Below, piece by piece: positions 1 through 5,693 of a stretch of 9,647 nt of DNA (positions are counted from its first letter, which is position 1; every line of letters starts with the position of its first letter). The stretch lies in the NCBI GenBank assembly GCA_902485915.1, contig CABTMH010000002.1:1-9647 (forward strand), read 5' to 3'. The stretch comes from an uncultured Oribacterium sp. GTDB taxonomy: Bacteria > Bacillota > Clostridia > Lachnospirales > Lachnospiraceae. The position numbers and the translations under genes were made by a program. Below the pieces are notes generated by a model, which did no database searches, was not told where the DNA came from, and saw only the letters and a list, made by a program, of their open reading frames with translations.

Positions 1-387
1 AAGATCTATCCGGCAGGCACGCACATCAGCTACGGCGGCATCTACACGACCACGAAAAAGGAGCGCATCGGCGTCGTGCCGTATGGCTATGCCGACGGCT
101 TCTTCCGTGTGCTGTCGAACCGCTGCAGCCTGATGACCGTCGATGGTCCGGCCGCCCAGCGTGGTAAGATCTGCATGGATATGTGCATGATCGACCTTAC
201 GGATAAGGTCAATGTTGACGTCGGAAGTGTCGTGGAGATCTTCGGCACACAGCAGCCGGTCGAAAAGCTCGCGGAGCTCGCTGGCACCATCCCGTACGAA
301 CTCATCTGCGCCGTCAGCAAGCGCGTGCCACGCTACTACCTGGAGAGCAGTAACATCGTCGCGAAGGAGCTGCTGCTCAGGATGTAG
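1..387 (+). CDS. alr: Alanine racemase, C-terminal part (5' end outside window)
   Basis: PLP-dependent cytoplasmic enzyme interconverting L- and D-alanine for peptidoglycan synthesis. Only the last 128 residues are visible, in the frame starting at base 1. They cover the C-terminal beta domain. ISYGGIYTT (residues 9-17) carries the Tyr (Y11) equivalent to the catalytic tyrosine of the family's SYGxTY motif. VPYGYADGF (26-34) matches the conserved GYADG segment, and GKICMDMCMIDL (55-66) matches the GRICMDQ motif, whose Cys/Met line the active site. PYELICAVSKRVPRYY (98-113) is the usual C-terminal signature. The TAG stop lies in the first three bases of the 37-bp repeat shared with the converging epimerase gene. 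Codon use is GC-rich, like the sortase gene. The family call is very secure; whether the missing N-terminal half is intact cannot be seen. Confidence 0.96.
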   Translation, partial: KIYPAGTHISYGGIYTTTKKERIGVVPYGYADGFFRVLSNRCSLMTVDGPAAQRGKICMDMCMIDLTDKVNVDVGSVVEIFGTQQPVEKLAELAGTIPYELICAVSKRVPRYYLESSNIVAKELLLRM

Positions 388-495
388 TCAGACACTACTC
401 GACCAGCGGCTGGTACAGGTCTAGTCAGATACTACTCGACCAACGGCTGGTACAGGTCTGGTCAGATACTGATTGACCAGCAGTTGGTATAAGTC
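385..495. repeat. Three tandem 37-bp repeats across the alr / epimerase convergence
   Basis: Units lie at 385-421, 422-458 and 459-495. Units 1 and 2 differ at 2 of 37 bases. Units 2 and 3 differ at 9, of which 8 are transitions. Unit 3 contains the last codons and stop of the leftward epimerase gene, and unit 1 begins with the TAG stop of alr. Each unit is centred on a partial palindrome: ACCAGCGGCTGGT at 402-414, ACCAACGGCTGGT at 439-451, ACCAGCAGTTGGT at 476-488. The hairpins are short and lack a T-run, so they are at best a weak bidirectional end signal. The units abut with no spacers, so this is not a CRISPR array. Confidence 0.93.
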
Positions 496-1334
496 CCTTC
501 CGGTTCCACCGTGATGAAATCCGGCTTCGTTTCGAACTCGTCGATGACGCCGTCCGTCGACGGGAGGGACGACCATGGCTCGATACACACGAAAGGAGCG
601 TCGGTCTGCGGGACGTGCCAGATGCCGAGGTACGGCATGTCCGGGAAGCTTACCGTAACCTTCTTATCGTCCTTTTGCGAACCCAGCGTGACGGCACGCG
701 GCATATCCTTCAGGATGATGGCATCATGGTCAAACAGGCTGTGCTGGAGCGGCAGGTAGCGCCCTTCCTCCAGCGCGTAGTCATGCATGCCACCACTGAT
801 CGTATAGCGCTCGGTGAGCTCCATCTGCTTCGGGGTCGAGGCCTCATGGAAGTCGAGTCGGTAGTCCTCGAAGCGAAGCGCCGGGTTTAGCGGCACATGG
901 AAGCCCGGGTGGATGCCGTAACCGAAACGCATGGTGCGCGCATCGCGGTTCCGAACCTGGAACTTCACGCTCAGCGTTTTTCCACATAAGCTGTAGAAGA
1001 TATCCACGGTCCAGTCGCGATCATAGAGCTGGCGCGTCGACGCATCCGACGTAAGCTGAAGCTGCAGGGAAGTATCGCTCCCTTCCACCTTCGTAAGCTC
1101 GTAATCCCGCAGGAATCCGTGCTGCCCCATCTCATGCAGCGCGCCATCCATCTTATACTGGTTATTCGTGAGCCGACCGATGCACGGGAACAGCTGCGGC
1201 GCATGCCGTTTCCAGTACCTCGCATCCCCGCTCCAGATATATTCCGTCTGATCCGCATCCCGCAGAGACACGAGCTCACCGCCCTTACTGGACACCTGCA
1301 CTTCCATCTCACCATTTCTCAGTGTATAAATCAT
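462..1334 (-). CDS. Aldose 1-epimerase family protein, LacX-like
   Basis: Predicted cytoplasmic mutarotase interconverting alpha and beta anomers of an aldose; the sugar is not known for LacX-type members. The protein is 290 residues, a normal length. The start at 1334 is chosen because AAGGAGGAG (1343-1351) sits 8 bases upstream; the reading frame stays open to 1430 without a comparable site. LacX-type landmarks are YIWSGDARYWKRHAPQLFP (residues 32-50), GRL (R54), MGQHGF (H72) and GYGIHPGFHVPL (138-149), with H142 and H146 in the place of the catalytic histidine. CIEPW (250-254) supplies the catalytic glutamate E252. There is no signal peptide. The gene stands alone, converging with alr and separated from the pilus cluster by a terminator. 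Its 3' end has been copied twice downstream as decayed 37-bp repeats. Family is secure; substrate is open. Confidence 0.92.
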   Translation of the reverse strand: MIYTLRNGEMEVQVSSKGGELVSLRDADQTEYIWSGDARYWKRHAPQLFPCIGRLTNNQYKMDGALHEMGQHGFLRDYELTKVEGSDTSLQLQLTSDASTRQLYDRDWTVDIFYSLCGKTLSVKFQVRNRDARTMRFGYGIHPGFHVPLNPALRFEDYRLDFHEASTPKQMELTERYTISGGMHDYALEEGRYLPLQHSLFDHDAIILKDMPRAVTLGSQKDDKKVTVSFPDMPYLGIWHVPQTDAPFVCIEPWSSLPSTDGVIDEFETKPDFITVEPEGTYTNCWSISI

Positions 1335-1342
1335 CGCTACCT

Positions 1343-1351
1343 CTCCTCCTT
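1343..1351 (-). promoter_or_regulatory. Strong ribosome binding site that fixes the epimerase start
   Basis: On the - strand this reads AAGGAGGAG, eight bases before the ATG at 1334. It decides the start in favour of MIYTL rather than the upstream in-frame ATG at 1430. Confidence 0.8.
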
Positions 1352-1380
1352 CTCCCGTGATCATCCGAGTCAAAGAAAAT

Positions 1381-1566
1381 TCATATTCCTCCAGGATTGT
1401 TGCCTGCAGCAACAATCCTCTGAACATCAATATCGCTCATGCGGAGCAGGCTGTTCAGCACTTCCTCAAATCGCGGCATGAACTGCACTTCATCCACATA
1501 GTTGCTGTAGGTAAGCGTCTCTTTAATCTCCACCGTCGCACTCCCCATTTCTGTGCATCTGCACAT
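1381..1566 (-). pseudogene. Short coding-like open frame, possible gene remnant
   Basis: An open frame of 61 codons, or 55 from the internal ATG at 1548. The 55-residue part has codon choices like real genes here (many G/C third bases) and a soluble, acidic composition without signal peptide or membrane segment. I do not recognise a family. Neither possible ATG has a ribosome site, and a stop lies just upstream (1570-1572). The stop TGA at 1381-1383 overlaps an ATG preceded by GGAGG (ATGA arrangement), but that second frame ends after four codons. This fits the broken tail of a former gene upstream of the epimerase; a genuine small protein or chance frame are alternatives. Confidence 0.3.
1393..1419. 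promoter_or_regulatory. Perfect 11-bp inverted repeat upstream of the epimerase
   Basis: Arms AGGATTGTTGC (1393-1403) and GCAACAATCCT (1409-1419) flank a 5-base loop CTGCA. The centre lies about 70 bases upstream of the epimerase start. There is no T-run on either side, so an operator or an RNA hairpin is more likely than a terminator. The structure is seen directly; the function is inference. Confidence 0.55.
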
Positions 1567-1640
1567 GTTTTAGTAATGATATTCTGTCAAAGAACAAGTT
1601 GGATTTCAATATCCATTTCCATTTTATGTGCATCTGCACG
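1552..1640. repeat. Two copies of a TGTGCATCTGCAC motif 75 bp apart
   Basis: Copies at 1552-1565 and 1627-1640 share TGTGCATCTGCAC. Each is a small dyad (GTGCA-TC-TGCAC), with related flanks: an AAATGG-like block on one side and a T-rich block on the other. They could be operator sites for a regulator or the remains of a local duplication. The T-rich side in the + direction makes them resemble weak terminators, but the stems are only 5-6 bp. Confidence 0.45.
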
Positions 1641-1655
1641 TTTTTGTGGAATGCA

Positions 1656-1668
1656 GTCAAATTTTGAC
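1656..1668. promoter_or_regulatory. 13-bp palindrome GTCAAATTTTGAC
   Basis: Perfect 6-bp arms around a single central T, immediately downstream, in - strand terms, of the T-run of the pilus terminator. It could be a protein-binding site or chance; nothing in the sequence decides between these. Confidence 0.3.
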
Positions 1669-1669
1669 G

Positions 1670-1707
1670 AAAAAAGCCCCCTGATGAGTTGTAGTCACCA
1701 GGGGGCT
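1670..1707 (-). terminator. Rho-independent terminator of the pilus operon
   Basis: On the - strand, AGCCCCCTG and CAGGGGGCT form a 9-bp GC-rich stem (1699-1707 with 1675-1683). A further TGA/TCA pairing extends it past one mismatch, and a T-run (1670-1675) follows directly. It lies 57 bases past the stop of the last pilus gene and points away from it, so it should end the leftward pilus transcript and insulate the epimerase gene. Confidence 0.9.
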
Positions 1708-1722
1708 ATGAAAGATACGGTG

Positions 1723-1773
1723 GTGTATCACGCTTCTACCGTGTATCACGCTTCTTCCGCACATCACGCTTCG
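1723..1773. repeat. 18-bp tandem repeat carrying the stop of the FctA-like gene
   Basis: Three units with exact 18-base period share TATCACGCTTC or CATCACGCTTC (cores at 1727-1736, 1745-1754 and 1763-1772). On the - strand each contains GAAGCGTGA. In the first unit this is the end and stop of the FctA-like pilin (Glu-Ala-stop), and the two further units repeat the stop codon in the same frame, giving three in-frame TGA codons in 45 bases. Confidence 0.88.
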
Positions 1774-3014
1774 TTCGAGGGTCTCTTTTTCTTCTTATAG
1801 GTTACGCCCCATGCGGCGAGGAGTGCGACCGCTCCGCAGAATACAGCGCCATAGGTGCGCATGCTGCTCTCGTCACCGGTCTTCGCTCTGCGCGATGCGC
1901 CGAGGACTCTGCCGACCGGAGTATCGGCCAGCTTATCTCGTACAGCACCGAGAACTCGTCCTACGTCACCTTCCGGCTCTACGGTCGGCTGTCCGGTCGG
2001 GCCGTTCGGGTCTGTGCTCGGATCGCCCTTCGGGCCGCCGCCGGAGGTTCCGCCTCCGCCACCGCCGCTGCTCTTCCGGTAGCTGTTCTTAAACTCCACG
2101 ATGCTCACTTCCGCACCGTTCTTCGTGATGGTCTTCTGCGCCTCGAGCTTATCCTCTGCGTTCCGGATGACATTGACGGTCATCGTGTAGACGGAATCAT
2201 CATAGGTCCAGCGGGAGCTGCTGCCAGCCTTCTCGGTAAAGGTATATACATACGGACCGCCCACCGTGGTGTAGCTGATCTCGCCGAACTCGATCGCACC
2301 TGCGCCCGCCGTCACGGTCTTCGGCGTGCCGGCTGCCGTGCCCTCTGGCATCGGCGCATCCGCACTCGGCGTCATCACGAACTCGAACTTCTCGTCACTC
2401 GTGATGCTGTTACCATACTGATCCGTGATGACCTTCTGCACCGGCGGATCCAGCTTCGCCGTCGACAGCTTCCAGGTCTTCGGCATCGCCTTCACGTCAT
2501 ACTCGTACCCCTTCTCGGAGCCCTCCGGCATGATGACCAGGAAAGGATTGAAGCTGTGCCATGCGACATGCACGGTCTTCTGCTTCACGAGATACAGTCC
2601 GATCTTGAGGTCCCCGACCGGCTTCCCCGATGTGATATCATCCTCGATGGCTGCGATGCTGTGATCCTCTGCGTACTTCGCGAGCGTCTTCGGCAGCTCC
2701 GCCGAGTTCAGGCTCTCGCGATCGATCGTCACACCGCTGCCCGCGAATTCCGAAGTCAATGTAAACTCCGTAACAGAGCTTCCATCGACCACATCACCGA
2801 CACGGTACAGCGTATAGGTTCCAGCCTCGTCGGCGGCGACTTCGACCGCTGCCGAATCCTCACTTTCCTGATAACACGGCGTAATCGTGATGCTTCCGAG
2901 CTTCTCTCTGTTATAGCTCTCGACAGACGCAAAGGCTGTTACTGTCTGCATCGCGAGAAGTGCCACTGTCGTGATTCCCATCAGCCATTTTTTAATTCGT
3001 CTTGTTTTCATCAT
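1764..3014 (-). CDS. FctA/Spy0128-like pilin with isopeptide domain, probable minor or base subunit
   Basis: Secreted surface subunit of 416 residues, starting at the ATG-ATG at 3014. This start puts a standard signal peptide first (basic MMKTRRIKK, hydrophobic core, cleavage near A29). The longer start at 3047 is less suitable. Residues about 36-178 form a pilin domain with TLYRVG and KIGLYLVKQK segments, followed by YDVKAMPKT, whose Lys (about 179) resembles a pilin lysine. Residues about 189-312 are a Spy0128-type domain with the triad K194 (PPVQK), E261 (FTEK) and N310 (FKNSY). A Gly/Pro-rich spacer (315-350) follows, then VGRVLGA twice, then RRAKTGDES, a hydrophobic segment and KKKKR. 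No LPXTG is present; the KTGD-type signal is seen in related clostridial proteins. The start overlaps the sortase gene by 23 bases, suggesting coupled translation. A direct role in anchoring the fibre is inferred. Confidence 0.85.
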   Translation of the reverse strand: MMKTRRIKKWLMGITTVALLAMQTVTAFASVESYNREKLGSITITPCYQESEDSAAVEVAADEAGTYTLYRVGDVVDGSSVTEFTLTSEFAGSGVTIDRESLNSAELPKTLAKYAEDHSIAAIEDDITSGKPVGDLKIGLYLVKQKTVHVAWHSFNPFLVIMPEGSEKGYEYDVKAMPKTWKLSTAKLDPPVQKVITDQYGNSITSDEKFEFVMTPSADAPMPEGTAAGTPKTVTAGAGAIEFGEISYTTVGGPYVYTFTEKAGSSSRWTYDDSVYTMTVNVIRNAEDKLEAQKTITKNGAEVSIVEFKNSYRKSSGGGGGGTSGGGPKGDPSTDPNGPTGQPTVEPEGDVGRVLGAVRDKLADTPVGRVLGASRRAKTGDESSMRTYGAVFCGAVALLAAWGVTYKKKKRPSNEA

Positions 3015-3879
3015 CTGCTTCACCCGATTCCTTACTCCTGTGCTCATCCTTCTTCTTCGACGGTATCAGCAACGCGATCAAGAACAGTACCGCGACGCCC
3101 ATCACCGCAAACGGGATGTACTTCTGAATCTTCTCCTGTGTCGTGAGCTCTCGCTCGACGTGAACGACCGGAATGCTCTTTACTTCTTCCTCCGGCAGGT
3201 TCTCGATCCGATGGCCCCTCACCAGAAGCCGGTGAGTGTTGATACCATACGGCGTACACGTCATAAGTGTAACAACATCCTGTCCATCCTCTACCTCCAG
3301 CGCCTCCAGCTCTGTCGGCAGCACCGTCAGAATCTGGTCCACCTGATACGTCATCTTCCGGTCCAGCACGGTGAGGATGAAGATGTCTCCCTCGCCGAGC
3401 TCCGGCAGATCCGTAAACAGCTTCGCACTCGGCAGTCCCCGATGCGCACTCAGCACCACATGTGTGCCCTCGCCGCCGACCGGAAGACTGGATCCCTCCA
3501 GATGTCCCACCGCCTCGTTCAGCACCGCACCGGATGTGCCATGATAGAACGGCAGCTTCACGCTGATTTTCGGGATTTCCAGGTAACCCATCATCCCCGA
3601 TCCATCCACGTTCAATGCTGTCTCATAGCCTTCCGTCCGGTTGTCTTCCGAAAACGGGTTAGGATTCTGCCTTAGTCTTTCGTTATACTCCTCTGCGACT
3701 TCAAAATACTGACTGAAGTCCTCAGGGGTGATCTCCTTCACCGTATCATCATAGTTTACGACCACGCGCGATGCATGCTTCGCGTTCACGTACTCACTGA
3801 CGTACGGATAAAGAACGATACCTAATCCAGCCAGAAACAGCAGAATGATCAGTATAGTCGCGATAATTCGTTTTTTCAT
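2992..3879 (-). CDS. srtC: Class C (pilus-type) sortase
   Basis: Membrane-bound cysteine transpeptidase that cleaves LPXTG-type signals and links pilin subunits through a lysine. The protein is 295 residues. GGAGG (3885-3889) stands 5 bases before the ATG. An N-terminal membrane segment lies at residues 5-23 and a C-terminal one at about 255-273, followed by a basic tail; two membrane segments are typical of class C. Catalytic residues are H146 (LSAHRGLPSAKLF), C208 (TLMTCTPYG) and R217 (THRLLVRG). The lid region before the core reads NPNPF (72-76), with Asn where the class C lid usually has Asp-Pro-aromatic. MGYLEIPKI (97-105) is a standard core strand. It follows the backbone pilin gene, whose product is its likely main substrate, and its 3' end overlaps the FctA-like gene. 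GC content is high (41 of 60 bases in 3421-3480). Confidence 0.96.
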   Translation of the reverse strand: MKKRIIATILIILLFLAGLGIVLYPYVSEYVNAKHASRVVVNYDDTVKEITPEDFSQYFEVAEEYNERLRQNPNPFSEDNRTEGYETALNVDGSGMMGYLEIPKISVKLPFYHGTSGAVLNEAVGHLEGSSLPVGGEGTHVVLSAHRGLPSAKLFTDLPELGEGDIFILTVLDRKMTYQVDQILTVLPTELEALEVEDGQDVVTLMTCTPYGINTHRLLVRGHRIENLPEEEVKSIPVVHVERELTTQEKIQKYIPFAVMGVAVLFLIALLIPSKKKDEHRSKESGEADDENKTN

Positions 3880-4031
3880 TCAAACCTCCGGCTTTCAGTT
3901 TCGGGAGATGTTTCACGTCCCGGAGAGTCCCAGGAACCGGGACCTGGTTCCTGAGCTACTCCCGGATGTCAAGCACCCGGTATCATACATTTGAGAGATA
4001 TGATCGTCGTTCGAATACTACTTACAGCTGA
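3880..4031 (-). other. Backbone pilin / sortase gap with an intercistronic hairpin
   Basis: 152 bases without a gene. CAGGAACC (3931-3938) and GGTTCCTG (3946-3953) make a perfect 8-bp stem with a 7-base loop. A weaker stem, CGGGA/TCCCG, is at 3902-3922, and ATCATA/TATGAT arms occur near 3980-4003. None is followed by a T-run on the - strand, so none is a standard terminator. The main hairpin may lower or process the message between the abundant pilin and the sortase. Confidence 0.6.
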
Positions 4032-5495
4032 TTATGCTCTCTTCTTGAGGATGAGGGTAACCGCTGCACCAGCCATCACGATCAGGCCAACCACTGCGAA
4101 CGCTACCGTACCCATACCACCGGTGGAAGGAAGCTCGATACCCTTCATATTCTTAACTTCTGCAGTCTGCTCAAGGTTCGTCTCGCCATAATCGTGAGCA
4201 TTAATTGTGAACTCCTTATCCTCCGCTGTATTATATCCAGCCGGAGTCGTTTTCTCAACGAGAGTATACGTTCCATCGGCAAGACCAGTAAATGCTGGAA
4301 CATTACCATCCGCATCAGATGTACGCTCTGTTGCATCCTTAATATCCTCAACCCACTCTACCTTTGCTGCCGTTTTATCTTCATTCTCTGTATGCTTGTA
4401 ATACTTACCATCTGCGTTCTTGATAACAAATCCTGCTCCTGCAAGAGGGATAAGCTCCGGCGCACCTTCTTCACCTGAAGTGTTTGGCTGCTTTTTCGTC
4501 ACGGTCAGCTTCGCGTTGTGAATCTCCGTTTCCTTGGTCGGTGTGCTGTTTTTACCCGTACTATGACCATAGTCGAGAGATGCTGTATTCTTACCATCTA
4601 CGCTATCGAATTTAAGTGCATCACTTGTTACGATTGCATCGTAGGAAATCGTAATGATCTTTCCCTCCGCCAGCTTACCGATGTACTCATTGTCAAACGC
4701 GATGTAGATTGTGTCCTTACTTGTATTCAACGACTGGGTATACTTTATATCAGATGCGCCAACAGCAGCATCATTGTCGTCTACTATGATACTCTCAGTA
4801 ACCAGCTTGAGACCAGATCCCATATTATCATGGAATACATATCCTTCTGCGCCCTTACCGACCGTGATGGTTGACGCATAATGAACGGTAGTACCAACCT
4901 GCGCCAGCGCCTTCTTTCCATCATCATCAAGACTACCAACATCTACTCTGGTGATCGTCTTATCCAGTGTCGGAACCTCGTTCTTATCCTTGACAGTAGC
5001 ATTCGGATTCGTACTATCCACCGTTACCAGTGTACCCGTCGTTGTTGAGATGTAGTAATATCCATACGGAAGACCTGTAAGAGTAAACTCTTTATCAGCT
5101 GCATCTGTTGTTACAGTTGCAACAAGATCCGCATCTGTCACATAGCCTTTAATCGCATCAATATCATCCTGTGAAAGCTCTGTACCAGTTCCATTGTATG
5201 TTACATTTCCACCCGCATGCACCGTAAATCCTGCCGGAGCAACTGTATGGTTTTTATTTAACTTATAGCTGATGTTTCCGTCCGCACTTGTTGCATCAAA
5301 TACTCTGTACACCTTATATTCGTTTGTAGCCGTACTGCCTGGCGGTAATGTAGGAAGATTCACCTTGATGCTTGCGGAACCAGAACCTATAAAAGTATCA
5401 TTTGAAGTAATTGTTGCTGCCATCGTTGTGAACGACATCGCGCCAACCAGTGCACTCGCTGTTAAAACTGCAAATAATTTTCTGAACTTTTTCAT
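4032..5495 (-). CDS. Major (backbone) pilin, LPSTG-anchored, Cna_B type
   Basis: Structural subunit of a sortase-assembled pilus, 487 residues. The start at 5495 is chosen because AAGGAG (5501-5506) is correctly spaced and MKKFRKLF opens a standard signal peptide cleaved near residue 27; the open frame to 5636 adds a polar, signal-less stretch. An N-terminal domain (about 30-165) is followed by KDKNEVPTLDKTI (169-181), which lies where YPKN-type pilin motifs occur: K171 is the likely linkage lysine, and K179 starts the second domain, with D223 and N303 as plausible isopeptide partners. A Cna_B domain (about 328-450) has K334, the E-box YTLVEKTTPAGY (E414) and N449. The anchor is LPSTG (455-459), a hydrophobic segment and KKRA. 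The central part is near 40% GC, lower than the anchor region. Type is secure; the major role is inferred from pilin motif, E-box and position before srtC. Confidence 0.93.
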   Translation of the reverse strand: MKKFRKLFAVLTASALVGAMSFTTMAATITSNDTFIGSGSASIKVNLPTLPPGSTATNEYKVYRVFDATSADGNISYKLNKNHTVAPAGFTVHAGGNVTYNGTGTELSQDDIDAIKGYVTDADLVATVTTDAADKEFTLTGLPYGYYYISTTTGTLVTVDSTNPNATVKDKNEVPTLDKTITRVDVGSLDDDGKKALAQVGTTVHYASTITVGKGAEGYVFHDNMGSGLKLVTESIIVDDNDAAVGASDIKYTQSLNTSKDTIYIAFDNEYIGKLAEGKIITISYDAIVTSDALKFDSVDGKNTASLDYGHSTGKNSTPTKETEIHNAKLTVTKKQPNTSGEEGAPELIPLAGAGFVIKNADGKYYKHTENEDKTAAKVEWVEDIKDATERTSDADGNVPAFTGLADGTYTLVEKTTPAGYNTAEDKEFTINAHDYGETNLEQTAEVKNMKGIELPSTGGMGTVAFAVVGLIVMAGAAVTLILKKRA

Positions 5496-5500
5496 TATCT

Positions 5501-5506
5501 CTCCTT
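5501..5506 (-). promoter_or_regulatory. Ribosome binding site that fixes the backbone pilin start
   Basis: AAGGAG on the - strand, five bases before the ATG at 5495. It supports the start just before the signal peptide over the in-frame ATG at 5636. CTCCTCC in the upstream hairpin (5589-5617) is complementary to its core. Confidence 0.75.
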
Positions 5507-5588
5507 TTCTCTGTCCCCCTTCGGACATGGTGTGGTGTTCAGTGTTCGTTCTTCTGTTTAAACCACAGATGGTTCTTTTTCTTTTGAT

Positions 5589-5617
5589 TCTCTCCTCCGG
5601 TCCAGCCGGAGGAGAGA
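5589..5617 (-). promoter_or_regulatory. Perfect 12-bp hairpin in the leader of the backbone pilin gene
   Basis: Arms TCTCTCCTCCGG (5589-5600) and CCGGAGGAGAGA (5606-5617) pair completely around a 5-base loop. In the leftward message it sits about 95 bases before the pilin start, in the 184-base gap after the tip gene. The bases that follow on that strand are A-rich rather than T-rich, so it is not a standard terminator. A stabilising or processing hairpin, or a translational switch, would fit. It contains both a CCTCC (anti-ribosome-site) and a GGAGG sequence. Confidence 0.7.
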
Positions 5618-5667
5618 TAAATTCATGTTCCTTCACGTTCTTCCTGGCGCATCCGTTCTCCAGTGTA

Positions 5668-5693
5668 GAGGTTTCAATGTTAATTCAAACCTC
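5668..5693 (-). other. Inverted repeat across the tip-protein stop codon
   Basis: Arms GAGGTTTCAA (5668-5677) and TTCAAACCTC (5684-5693) pair at 9 of 10 positions, with the TAA stop of the tip gene in and next to the loop. On the - strand the first arm contains AAAGGAGG, a full ribosome-site sequence without a proper start codon after it. The 12-mer GGAGGTTTGAAT occurs identically before the sortase start (3878-3889), where it ends in ATG instead of ATT. Confidence 0.5.

Larger units (their letters stand above)
1335..1763. other. Gene-poor stretch between epimerase and pilus cluster
   Basis: 429 bases without a convincing intact gene. From left to right it holds the epimerase ribosome site, a perfect 11-bp dyad (1393-1419), a short coding-like frame (1381-1566, -), two copies of a 12-base palindrome-like motif 75 bp apart (1552-1565, 1627-1640), the palindrome GTCAAATTTTGAC (1656-1668), the pilus-operon terminator (1670-1707) and an 18-bp tandem repeat (1723-1773). 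A TTGACA hexamer occurs on the - strand at 1585-1590 but has no acceptable -10 box at 16-18 bases, so I do not call a promoter. Confidence 0.7.

Noticed and set aside
385..495. CRISPR array
   Set aside because: The 37-bp units are directly adjacent without spacers, and one of them is coding sequence.
1335..1430. Longer epimerase starting at 1430
   Set aside because: The AAGGAGGAG site fits the ATG at 1334, and LacX homologues begin close to this point.
1561..1590. Leftward promoter with TTGACA at 1585-1590
   Set aside because: No -10-like hexamer is found at 16-18 bases; CATGTG occupies the place.
1552..1650. Rightward terminators formed by the TGTGCATCTGCAC dyads plus T-rich flanks
   Set aside because: Stems are only 5-6 bp with a 2-base loop, and no + strand gene lies upstream that would need them.
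2030..2082. GC-rich low-complexity + strand tract as a repeat element
   Set aside because: It is simply the codons of the poly-Gly spacer in the FctA-like pilin.
3015..3047. FctA-like pilin starting at 3047
   Set aside because: The extra 11 residues overlap the sortase gene further and weaken the signal peptide pattern; the GAAGG sequence directly abuts that ATG. The choice is not certain.
2556..3675. Long + strand open frames opposite the FctA-like and sortase genes
   Set aside because: They lie antisense to clear, motif-bearing genes, encode Arg/His/Ser-rich proteins without known motifs, and arise from GC-rich codon use on the other strand.
5496..5636. N-terminal extension of the backbone pilin from the ATG at 5636
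   Set aside because: It would place 47 polar residues before the signal peptide, while a well-spaced AAGGAG precedes the ATG at 5495.
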